Of a stretch of 64,000 bases of DNA, positions 1 to 6,843 are shown in pieces. A model generated the notes under the pieces. The model did not search any database. It had not been told where the DNA came from and saw nothing but the letters and a program-made list of their open reading frames with translations. The stretch lies in the NCBI RefSeq assembly GCF_000688255.1, contig NZ_JHYS01000004.1:1-64000 (forward strand), written 5' to 3'. A program made the position numbers and the translations under genes. Numbering within the stretch: the stretch's first letter is position 1; each line of letters opens with the position of its first letter. This stretch comes from Simplicispira psychrophila DSM 11588 (GTDB taxonomy: Bacteria > Pseudomonadota > Gammaproteobacteria > Burkholderiales > Burkholderiaceae_C).

Positions 1-93
1 AAGCTGTACCTGAGCCGTGGCAACGTAGCTGCCGCCCGCCGCAAGGCCGTTCAGTTGTTGAAAGCGCTGCAACTGTTGGAGGTGACCGTATGA
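1..93 (+). CDS. C-terminal fragment of an unidentified element protein (5' end outside window)
   Basis: An open frame enters from the left edge and ends at TGA 91-93, leaving 30 residues that begin KLYLSRGNVAAARRKAV and end LLEVTV. The stop overlaps the ATG of the next gene (ATGA), the coupling pattern used by the genes that follow, so it is probably the preceding member of the same operon. The fragment is alpha-helical and rich in Ala and Leu; it is too short to assign to a family. Confidence 0.55.
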   Translation, partial: KLYLSRGNVAAARRKAVQLLKALQLLEVTV

Positions 94-659
94 CCGCCGT
101 CAGCCCATGCACCAAGTGCCGCGACAACTTCCCGATGCCCGAAGCTGTGGACTACTTCGACCAGCGTGTCATAGCGGATTACACCCAGCGCCGCGCCGCT
201 TGCACTGCCGTGCCTGACGCTGAAAAGCCATGCCTCAAACCAGCGCCAGCCGCACCCACCAGTACACAGACAGAAAGCAACAACATGGCCGCCGAACAGA
301 CCTTCGCCACCTTCCCCTTTGCTGACTCCTTCGCCGTGCTGGCCGACGATACCGCTGTCTATCTGTGCCCGCAAAGCGTGGCCCGCCTGAGCAGCGCCGT
401 GCAAGGCATTCACACCTTGACCGCCATGTTGGGACAGCGCGAACTTGATTCTGAAGTTGGCCTGGAGGCGCCCTGCACATTCGGGCCGAGCGTGGCTATG
501 GGCATCTTGGCCGCCCTGAGCTGCTGCGCTGAGGTGGTGGATGCCGCTGCCAGCGGCCGCATCTTCCCGATGGCGCAGCGCGTGCAAGCTGGAAGCGCCG
601 CCCACCGTCACATGGAGCAAGCCGCTATGCAGGCCGGGCGCATGGAAAAGGGCCGGTAA
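90..659 (+). CDS. Hypothetical protein of integrated element
   Basis: A 189-residue protein whose function I do not recognise. It begins with a Cys pair (PCTKCRDNFP, residues 7-16) that could bind a metal, followed by a Pro/Ala-rich linker (around residues 45-60) and a mostly helical C-terminal half. It overlaps the preceding stop (ATGA) and its own TAA shares one base with the ATG of the primase-like gene, so it is translated within the same polycistronic unit. Position next to toprim and DUF927 genes suggests an accessory replication or regulatory protein of a phage satellite or integrative element; this is inference from context only. Confidence 0.6.
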   Translation: MTAVSPCTKCRDNFPMPEAVDYFDQRVIADYTQRRAACTAVPDAEKPCLKPAPAAPTSTQTESNNMAAEQTFATFPFADSFAVLADDTAVYLCPQSVARLSSAVQGIHTLTAMLGQRELDSEVGLEAPCTFGPSVAMGILAALSCCAEVVDAAASGRIFPMAQRVQAGSAAHRHMEQAAMQAGRMEKGR

Positions 660-1570
660 TGAGCGCCGCCATTGAATCTGCTTTCAGCACGGCCATGGCT
701 GGCGCTGGATTGCAGCCGCCCGACGACGTGCACGCCGATGGCGTAATCCACCGCTACAGCGCCACCGGCAAGCGCGGCGACCAAAGCGCTTGGTACGTGC
801 TGCACCTCGACGGTGTGCCCGCTGGCTCGTTCGGCTGCTGGAAAGCTGGCCTGACTTCGACCTGGTGCAGCCGAGCTGACAGCGACCTGACCGAAGCCGA
901 GCGCAGCGCCCACCGTGAGCGCATCAAGGCCATGCAGCGCCAGCGTGATGCCGATGAAAAGCAGCGCCACCAGTGCGAAGCCGACAAGGCCCGCGCTCGT
1001 TGGCTGGCTGCTGCTATTCGCTGCCAGCATCCCTACCTGACCCGTAAGGGGGTGCAGGCGTATGGCATCCGCCAAGACGGTGACACGCTGCTGGTGCCCT
1101 TGCGCGATACATCGGGCCTGCTGCACAGCCTGCAAACAATCGACACCGACGGCAACAAGCGATTCAAGGGCCGCATGAAGGGCTGCTATCACCCCATAGG
1201 CCGCCCCCAAGGCGTTCTCGTTGTGGGTGAGGGTTACGCCACCTGCGCAAGCATTCACGCGGCTACTGGCCACGCTGTGGCTTGTGCCTTCAACGCTGGA
1301 AACCTGCTGCCCGTGGCTGCTGCACTGCGCCGCAAGTACCCCGATTTGGTGTTGCTGCTGGCTGCCGATGACGACCACCGCACCGAAGGCAATCCGGGCC
1401 TGACGGCTGCCACCGCCGCCGCGCTGGCTGTGGGCGGCTACCTGGTCAAACCGCAGTTTTCTGCCGAGCGCCCGCCCAAGGCCACCGACTTCAACGACTT
1501 GCACCACCTCGACGGGCTGGCTGCCGTGCGCGCCTGCTTTGCCGAGGTGCTGGAGAACATTCCATGCTGA
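659..1570 (+). CDS. Toprim-domain primase-like protein
   Basis: A 303-residue protein with a C-terminal toprim fold. The two toprim signatures are visible: VVGEGYATCASIHAATG (about residues 184-200), supplying the catalytic Glu, and LLLAADDDHRTEGNPG (about residues 236-251), supplying the DxD metal ligands. The N-terminal part (DDVHADGVIHRY) resembles the substrate or zinc-binding region found before toprim in primases of phage P4-like and plasmid elements. The expected role is primer synthesis for element replication, partnered with the DUF927 ATPase encoded next, which it overlaps by 7 nt. Full helicase motifs are absent from this protein, so any helicase function must lie elsewhere. The domain call is firm; the biological role is inferred. 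Confidence 0.8.
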   Translation: MSAAIESAFSTAMAGAGLQPPDDVHADGVIHRYSATGKRGDQSAWYVLHLDGVPAGSFGCWKAGLTSTWCSRADSDLTEAERSAHRERIKAMQRQRDADEKQRHQCEADKARARWLAAAIRCQHPYLTRKGVQAYGIRQDGDTLLVPLRDTSGLLHSLQTIDTDGNKRFKGRMKGCYHPIGRPQGVLVVGEGYATCASIHAATGHAVACAFNAGNLLPVAAALRRKYPDLVLLLAADDDHRTEGNPGLTAATAAALAVGGYLVKPQFSAERPPKATDFNDLHHLDGLAAVRACFAEVLENIPC

Positions 1571-3399
1571 CCACCGACACCACCGACACCGACACCACCG
1601 ACACCAGTGTCGCCGCTGTCATCCAAGCTGCTGCTGCCGCGCCCACCAGCGCCAGCCGCATACCTGGAGAAAAAGACAGGCCCAAGTTTGTCGTCTTTGA
1701 TGACTGGCACGAAGAAGGCGCGGCCAAACTGCGCCCCGGTGTCTGGCATTTTGGCGTTAAGCCGAGCAAGGGTGACGCACCGCCCACGCTGAGCCAAAAA
1801 TGGGTGTGCAGTCCGCTGCATATCGACGCCCTGACCACCGACAGCGGACACGGCAACTATGGCCGTCTGCTGCGCATCAAGACCACGCTGGGCCATTGGA
1901 AAACATGGGCCATGCCGATGGCCACATTGCGCGGCGACTGCACCGACTTGCGCGGCGAGCTGCTGGGTATGGGTGTGGAGATTGACCCGTATAACCGCAG
2001 CCTGCTGCCCGCCTATTTGCAAGAGCAAGCGCCCAAACGCCGCGTACAGTGCGCCCTGCAAACGGGATGGGCCAGCGCCGATTACAAAGCCTTTGTGCTG
2101 CCCGATAGCGTTATCGGCCCCCAAGCCAACAGCGTGGTTTACCAGACCGAAGGCCGCACCGCCGATGAATACACCACAGCAGGCACGCTAGCCGGATGGC
2201 AGGCAGGCACCGCCGCCATGGCAGTGGACAACCCGCTGTTGGTGTTGTCCCTGTGCGCTGCCTTTGCCGGGCCGGTGCTGGCGCGCTGTGGTGCAGAGTC
2301 CGGCGGTATCCACCTGATAGGCGACAGCAGCACCGGCAAGACCACCGCCATCGAATCCGCCTGTTCCGTATGGGGCGGGCCGGGTTTCAAGCGCAGTTGG
2401 CGCACCACCTCGAACGGCTTAGAAGGCGCTGCCGCCATGTTCAATGACAGCCTGCTGGCGCTGGACGAAATCAGTGAATGCGACCCGCGCGCTGTGGGTG
2501 AAACGATTTATATGTTGGGCAATGGGCGCGGCAAACAACGCGCCGGGCGCAGTGGTGCAGCCCGTGCTGTGGCGCGCTGGCGCAGTAGCGTGCTGAGCAC
2601 TGGCGAGCGCAGCATCACCACCACGATGGCGGAGGGTGGCCACCGCATCAAGGCGGGCCAGACCGTGCGCTTACTCGACGTGCCAGCGCAACGCCAGTAC
2701 GGCGCATGGGACTGCCTGCACCAGTTCGCCAGCGGTACAGAGTTCTCGGATGCACTGAAACGCGAAGCTGCAACGCACTACGGCCATGCGGGACGGGCTT
2801 TCCTCGAAAAACTGAGCCGTGACCACGACACCAGCTTTAGTGCTGCCCTCGACGCCATCAAGGCGCTGCCCGGCCTACAGGGTGAAGGCAGTCAGGCCGC
2901 GCGCGCTGCCGCTCGTTTTGCAGTGCTGGCGCTGGCTGGTGAGCTGGCCACCACCTATGGCGTGACCGGCTGGCCCAAGGGTGCAGCTATCGAAGCCGCC
3001 GCCGTGGGCTTTGCTGCCTGGCAGTCCTTGCGCGGCCCGGACAAAGGCAACAGCGAGCGCGGCCAAATTGCTGACCGCATCAATGGCTTTTTGGAGCGCC
3101 ACGGGGACAGCCGATTTACCGATGCCGACCACGAAGACGAACAGCGCGCGCTGCTGGTGCGTGACCGGGCCGGATGGTGGCGCGACACCAGCAACGGGGG
3201 CCGCGTGTACCTGTTCACATCCGAAGGTATGCGCGAAGCTTTGAAAGGCTTTGACTTCGCCCGCGCGCTCGATACCTTGCAAGAGCTGGGATTGATTGAC
3301 AGGCCGGGCGCCGATGGCAAGCGCGCCAAGTCAACCCGCATCCATGGGCGCGTCCTGAAGCTGTACGCCGTCACGCCAGACCAAGAGGGGGCCGTATGA
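1564..3399 (+). CDS. DUF927 domain-containing ATPase (putative element helicase)
   Basis: A 611-residue protein of the DUF927 type found beside primases in P4-like satellites, prophages and integrative elements. A Walker A loop is visible in GIHLIGDSSTGKTTA (about residues 250-264), followed by an acidic Walker B-like stretch LLALDEISECDP (about 299-310). The N-terminus opens with a low-complexity Thr/Asp run (TTDTTDTDTTDT) encoded by tandem ACCGAC units, then an Ala-rich linker before the domain begins near residue 37. The start overlaps the primase-like gene by 7 nt and the stop overlaps the next gene by 4 nt. It probably unwinds DNA for element replication; that role is known for the family in general terms and not proven here. 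Confidence 0.8.
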   Translation: MLTTDTTDTDTTDTSVAAVIQAAAAAPTSASRIPGEKDRPKFVVFDDWHEEGAAKLRPGVWHFGVKPSKGDAPPTLSQKWVCSPLHIDALTTDSGHGNYGRLLRIKTTLGHWKTWAMPMATLRGDCTDLRGELLGMGVEIDPYNRSLLPAYLQEQAPKRRVQCALQTGWASADYKAFVLPDSVIGPQANSVVYQTEGRTADEYTTAGTLAGWQAGTAAMAVDNPLLVLSLCAAFAGPVLARCGAESGGIHLIGDSSTGKTTAIESACSVWGGPGFKRSWRTTSNGLEGAAAMFNDSLLALDEISECDPRAVGETIYMLGNGRGKQRAGRSGAARAVARWRSSVLSTGERSITTTMAEGGHRIKAGQTVRLLDVPAQRQYGAWDCLHQFASGTEFSDALKREAATHYGHAGRAFLEKLSRDHDTSFSAALDAIKALPGLQGEGSQAARAAARFAVLALAGELATTYGVTGWPKGAAIEAAAVGFAAWQSLRGPDKGNSERGQIADRINGFLERHGDSRFTDADHEDEQRALLVRDRAGWWRDTSNGGRVYLFTSEGMREALKGFDFARALDTLQELGLIDRPGADGKRAKSTRIHGRVLKLYAVTPDQEGAV

Positions 3400-3806
3400 G
3401 CTTGCGTGACGTGATGGCGTTTGTCCAAAAGCAGCAACGCACGGGCGTTTGTGTAACCCCTGTAACCCCTGGAATTTTGAGCGGGGTTACGCTGAAACCC
3501 GCATGGATAGGGCGTGTGCCCCCTGTAACCCCTGTAACCCCGCATTTGTACGAAGTCCAAGCTGTTGCACCAATTGCGCTACCTGCTGCACCACCAGCGC
3601 CAGCACCCGAGCCGACCGACTGGCGCGAGTTGGACATGGCTTATCAGGTGCACCACGTCAAATGCCCGACCTGCATAGCTGCCGGGCGTGGTGTGCGCTA
3701 TGGCTTGCGCTGTGGTGTGGGTGCCGCGCTGTGGGTGGCCTATGAAACCGCAGCGCGCAATACGCCACCGCCGTGGCGCCAGCCCAAGAAAGGCCGCAAT
3801 GATTGA
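3396..3806 (+). CDS. Hypothetical protein with VTPVTP repeats
   Basis: A 136-residue protein. Its N-terminal third contains two VTPVTP segments, which are the translation of repeated GTAACCCC units described separately. The C-terminal half contains CPTCIAAGRG (a possible zinc knuckle, about residues 89-98) and a conserved-looking LRCGVGAALWVAYE stretch. No family was recognised. It overlaps the DUF927 gene (ATGA) and the following HTH gene (8 nt). The reading frame is well supported by coupling, but the DNA repeats may matter as much as the peptide. Confidence 0.55.
   Translation: MSLRDVMAFVQKQQRTGVCVTPVTPGILSGVTLKPAWIGRVPPVTPVTPHLYEVQAVAPIALPAAPPAPAPEPTDWRELDMAYQVHHVKCPTCIAAGRGVRYGLRCGVGAALWVAYETAARNTPPPWRQPKKGRND
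3453..3541 (+). repeat. Iteron-like GTAACCCC repeats
   Basis: The 8-mer GTAACCCC occurs at 3453, 3462, 3525 and 3534, giving two pairs with 9-bp spacing, and its complement GGGGTTAC occurs at 3483-3490 between the pairs. The units lie inside the VTPVTP coding gene just downstream of the primase-like and DUF927 genes. Arrays of this type can be replication-initiator binding sites in P4-like elements; the function here is inference. Confidence 0.5.
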
Positions 3807-3963
3807 CAACATGAAACCCCCGGTTGCAAAGCCCCGGCTATCACCTGAGCTACGGGCGCAAGTGTTGGAGCTGCGCCGCTCGAACAGCATCACCGAAGTG
3901 GCGCGCATCACTGGCGTGGCTGTTGGTGCTGCGGTGGTGCTGAGGCGACAAAGGTACTCCTGA
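3799..3963 (+). CDS. Small helix-turn-helix-like protein
   Basis: A 54-residue protein, MIDNMKPPVAKPRLSPELRA at the N-terminus, then a predicted helix-turn-helix: ELRAQVLELRRS, NSITEVARITGV, AVGAAVVLRRQ. The arrangement resembles the DNA-binding helices of transposase-like or resolvase-like HTH proteins, where the second helix begins with the SITEVAR-type motif. The ATG overlaps the preceding stop by 8 nt. It is the last gene of the element operon before the tRNA. A longer in-frame start upstream would read through the preceding gene and is less likely. Confidence 0.5.
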   Translation: MIDNMKPPVAKPRLSPELRAQVLELRRSNSITEVARITGVAVGAAVVLRRQRYS

Positions 3964-4366
3964 GCGGTTTCGAACTGTCGGGGGGCGCAGACGCAAGCGC
4001 TGGCAGTTTTTCACCACCCTTATGGCTATTGTTTCGATAGCAAAATATCATCCGCCGCACCATCGGCCTGCACTGCGCTGCTGGTGCGCCGTGGCCAGCA
4101 GCGCGCCAGTCAGTTATCGAATACAGAAATGTCCCGCGTTTGAACACCAAGCGGCTTGTTGGATGCGTGACCGTGGGCGAACTGGCCAGCACCCAGCGCG
4201 CTAAATTTCTTCACCCGTTTTGCTAGGAGTAAGCGCGCTGAAAAATTGGAGCTGTTTTGCTGGCGCTGGTGGCCAGATTCGGAAAATGCGCTTACATCCG
4301 TAGTTACATCGTAGAAAAAAGAAAAAGCGCGCTACCTTTTCGATAGCGCGCTTTCCTTGTGGGCTG
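3964..4366. other. Gene-free junction between element and tRNA-Lys
   Basis: About 400 bp without a convincing gene. It holds the terminator of the tRNA at its right end and a few short AT-richer stretches. If the element is integrated at the 3' end of the tRNA gene, one attachment junction should lie here. I found no second copy of the tRNA 3' sequence within the window, so the other end must be to the left of position 1. Confidence 0.4.
4324..4354 (-). terminator. Rho-independent terminator of tRNA-Lys
   Basis: A perfect 11-bp inverted repeat, AAAGCGCGCTA (4324-4334) and TAGCGCGCTTT (4344-4354), with a 9-nt loop. On the minus strand it is followed by TTTTTCTTTTTT (complement of the A-rich tract 4314-4326), directly downstream of the tRNA 3' end. 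Confidence 0.8.
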
Positions 4367-4442
4367 TGGTGGGTCCTGACAGATTCGAACTGTCGACCTA
4401 CGGATTAAGAGTCCGCTGCTCTACCAACTGAGCTAAGAACCC
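4367..4442 (-). tRNA. tRNA-Lys (anticodon CUU)
   Basis: A 76-nt tRNA gene on the minus strand that begins GGGTTCTTAGCTC and ends AGGACCCACCA, with the CCA encoded. The acceptor stem GGGTTCT/AGGACCC pairs over 7 bp. The anticodon loop CTCTTAA sits on the stem GCGGA/TCCGT and gives anticodon CUU, which reads AAG (Lys). The T-arm GACAG-TTCGAAT-CTGTC is intact. The 3' end points toward the integrated element, the usual orientation when a tRNA gene serves as an attachment site. Confidence 0.95.
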
Positions 4443-4536
4443 CACTCTTGAAATGTTTCTGCGTTTTGCAGAGTCACGAATTATGCACCAGCTTTTTTGC
4501 CCGCAGCCCCAGAAATTGAAAAAAGAACCGGAAAAA

Positions 4537-5445
4537 TCACTGCATGGCGTTGCGACTGGCCAGCTCGACAAACAGGCCGCTCTGGTCCAGAGCGCCCAGT
4601 CCGTGCTCGACGCTTTGGGCGTACAGGCTTTCGAGCAGGGTGCTGACTGGAGCATCAAAACCGATGTCCTGTGCCGTAGCCAGGGCGTTGCGCAGGTCTT
4701 TCAGCTGCACCGCCATGCGCCCGCGCGCAATAAAATCGCGCTCCACCATGCGCTTGCCGTGGACTTGCAGAATGCGGCTGTCGGCAAAGCCGCCGCTGAT
4801 GGCGTCGCGCACCTTGGCCATGTCGGCACCGCCTTTGGCGGCAAACAGCAGTGCTTCGGCGACGGCACCAATGGTGATGCCGACAATCATTTGGTTGGCC
4901 AGCTTGGCCAGTTGGCCAGCGCCATGCGGACCGACATGCGTGGCGCGGCCCAGTGCCGCGAACACCACCAGCGCGCGCTGGAAGTCAGCCGGTTTACCGC
5001 CCACCATGATGGCCAGCGTGCCAGCTTCGGCGCCCACCGTGCCGCCCGAAACCGGCGCATCCAAATGTGCCACATGCCGCTCGCTCAGACGCGCGGCATG
5101 GTCGCGCGCCTCACTGGGCTGGATGGAGGCCATCTCGATATACAAACTGCCGGGGCGCAGCGCTTCTACGCAGCCTTGTTCAAACAATACTTGGGCGACG
5201 ACCAAGCCGTTTTCCAGCAGACTGATGGTGATGTCGGCTTGGCGTACAGCATCTGCTGCGTATTTATGCACCGTAGCGCCGGCAGCGGCCAGCGGCTCTG
5301 CCTTGGCGCGGGTGCGGTTCCAGACATGGACACGGTGGCCGGCGTCGCACAGGCACCGGGCCATGGGCAGGCCCATCATGCCGGTGCCGAGCACGGCGAC
5401 GGAAACAGGGGTGGCAGTAGTGGCGACGACAGAAGAAGCGGTCAT
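4537..5445 (-). CDS. NAD(P)-dependent beta-hydroxyacid dehydrogenase (3-hydroxyisobutyrate dehydrogenase family)
   Basis: A 302-residue enzyme of the 3-hydroxyisobutyrate / tartronate semialdehyde reductase family. The Rossmann fingerprint is VAVLGTGMMGLPMARCL (residues 17-33), the substrate-binding motif is DAPVSGGTVGAEAGTL (129-144), and the catalytic Lys lies in AKLANQMIVG (Lys181). It reversibly oxidises a short beta-hydroxy acid in the cytoplasm. The exact substrate (3-hydroxyisobutyrate, 2-hydroxy-3-oxopropionate or succinic semialdehyde-like) cannot be read from motifs. The start at 5445 gives a normal family length; the frame stays open further upstream but overlaps guaC. It lies downstream of guaC on the same strand with a gap of about 100 bp. 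Confidence 0.85.
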   Translation of the reverse strand: MTASSVVATTATPVSVAVLGTGMMGLPMARCLCDAGHRVHVWNRTRAKAEPLAAAGATVHKYAADAVRQADITISLLENGLVVAQVLFEQGCVEALRPGSLYIEMASIQPSEARDHAARLSERHVAHLDAPVSGGTVGAEAGTLAIMVGGKPADFQRALVVFAALGRATHVGPHGAGQLAKLANQMIVGITIGAVAEALLFAAKGGADMAKVRDAISGGFADSRILQVHGKRMVERDFIARGRMAVQLKDLRNALATAQDIGFDAPVSTLLESLYAQSVEHGLGALDQSGLFVELASRNAMQ

Positions 5446-5543
5446 GGGCGGTGATCTGGAGTAGATGACACCACCATCATGGGCTTTTTCTGTACGCCTG
5501 CCTGTCAGGCAGCTTGCAACTGTATGTCTGCCCGCATGGGGCG

Positions 5544-6518
5544 TTACATCAGGTTTTCGCTGGCGTTCTCGCCGCCCAGAATGACGTAATTGACCTTGCG
5601 CACGTCCATGAGCTTTTTGCCGCCAGCGTAGCTGATGGAGCTTTGCACATCCTGCTCCATTTCCACCAGCGTGTCGGCCAAGTGGCCCTTGACGGGTTCG
5701 AGGATGCGCTTGCCTTCGACGTGGCGGTACTCGCCCTTGTTGAAGTCTGAGGCCGAGCCGTAGTACTCCTTGTACAGCTTGCCGTCGACTTCGACGGTCT
5801 GGCCCGGCGACTCTTCGTGGCCGGCCAGCAGCGAGCCGATCATCACCATGGTGGCACCAAAGCGGATGCTCTTGGCAATGTCGCCGTGGTGGCGAATGCC
5901 GCCGTCGGCAATGATCGGCTTGGTGGCCACGCGGGCGCACCATTTCAAAGCCGACAGCTGCCAGCCGCCGGTGCCAAAGCCGGTCTTGAGCTTGGTGATG
6001 CAGACTTTGCCCGGGCCGATGCCGACCTTGGTGGCGTCGGCGCCCCAGTTTTCCAGGTCAATGACGGCCTCGGGCGTGGCTACGTTGCCGGCGATGATGA
6101 AGGTCTGGGGCAGTTTCTCCTTGAGGTAGCCGATCATGTTCTTCACGCTGTCGGCGTGGCCGTGCGCGATGTCGATGGTCACGTACTCGGGTGCCAGTCC
6201 GGCGCTGAGCAGCTGGTCCACCGTGTCGTAGTCGGGCTGCTTGACGCCCAGTGAGATCGAGGCAAACAGGCCCTGGGCCTGCATGTGCTTGACGAACTGC
6301 ACATTGTCAAAGTCAAAGCGGTGCATGACATAGAAGTAGCCGTGCTGGGCCAGCCAGACGCACAGCGGCTCGTTGATCACGGTCTTCATGTTGGCGGGCA
6401 CCACCGGCAGGCGAAACGACCGATCACCCAGCATCACGCTGGTGTCGCATTCCGAGCGGCTGTCCACTTGGCACTTGCGGGGCAGCAAAAGAATGTTGTC
6501 GTAGTCAAAAATTTCCAT
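5544..6518 (-). CDS. guaC: GMP reductase
   Basis: A 324-residue TIM-barrel enzyme that reduces GMP to IMP with NADPH, returning guanine nucleotides to the purine pool. The catalytic loop [10 protein letters not shown] carries the active Cys at residue 173, and [20 protein letters not shown] is the phosphate-binding region. CBS domains are absent, which separates it from IMP dehydrogenase. The length and the start [16 protein letters not shown] fit the shorter bacterial GuaC type. The divergent uvrD gene begins about 325 bp away; that gap contains no recognisable gene. Confidence 0.93.
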   Translation of the reverse strand: MEIFDYDNILLLPRKCQVDSRSECDTSVMLGDRSFRLPVVPANMKTVINEPLCVWLAQHGYFYVMHRFDFDNVQFVKHMQAQGLFASISLGVKQPDYDTVDQLLSAGLAPEYVTIDIAHGHADSVKNMIGYLKEKLPQTFIIAGNVATPEAVIDLENWGADATKVGIGPGKVCITKLKTGFGTGGWQLSALKWCARVATKPIIADGGIRHHGDIAKSIRFGATMVMIGSLLAGHEESPGQTVEVDGKLYKEYYGSASDFNKGEYRHVEGKRILEPVKGHLADTLVEMEQDVQSSISYAGGKKLMDVRKVNYVILGGENASENLM

Positions 6519-6843
6519 TGGCTTCCAAGCTCCATCGGGGGAGGCAGCAAAACGATTTCTGCTGCGCTGGGCGCTTGGCTTGCCGACCGGTCTTGTGGGT
6601 GGAAACCGCTAGGATTTCCCCCAGCCCTGCGCTGCGCAGGCACAAAAAACCGGGCTGCAAGAAACTTGGGCCCGGTGCGCGATTGTACCCATGCCCTTAC
6701 CGGCTGCGGCCTGGTGGCACAGCGCCTGCATTGCCAGCAGGGAGAAACCAGGGTGCGCAGCGCGTAGCCAGAAAGACAGTGCCTGGTCCGGCGCCTTTCG
6801 CCGGCTGTGCACGCGCGCCAGGGCGGCTTTCTACAATGGCGCC

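Noticed and set aside
1573-1610. ACCGAC tandem repeats at the start of the DUF927 gene as a CRISPR or regulatory array
   Set aside because: The units are short, in frame and encode a Thr/Asp run; no spacers are present.
5446-5943. N-terminal extension of the hydroxyacid dehydrogenase into guaC
   Set aside because: The extension is antiphase guaC sequence; the Rossmann fold starts 17 residues after ATG 5445.
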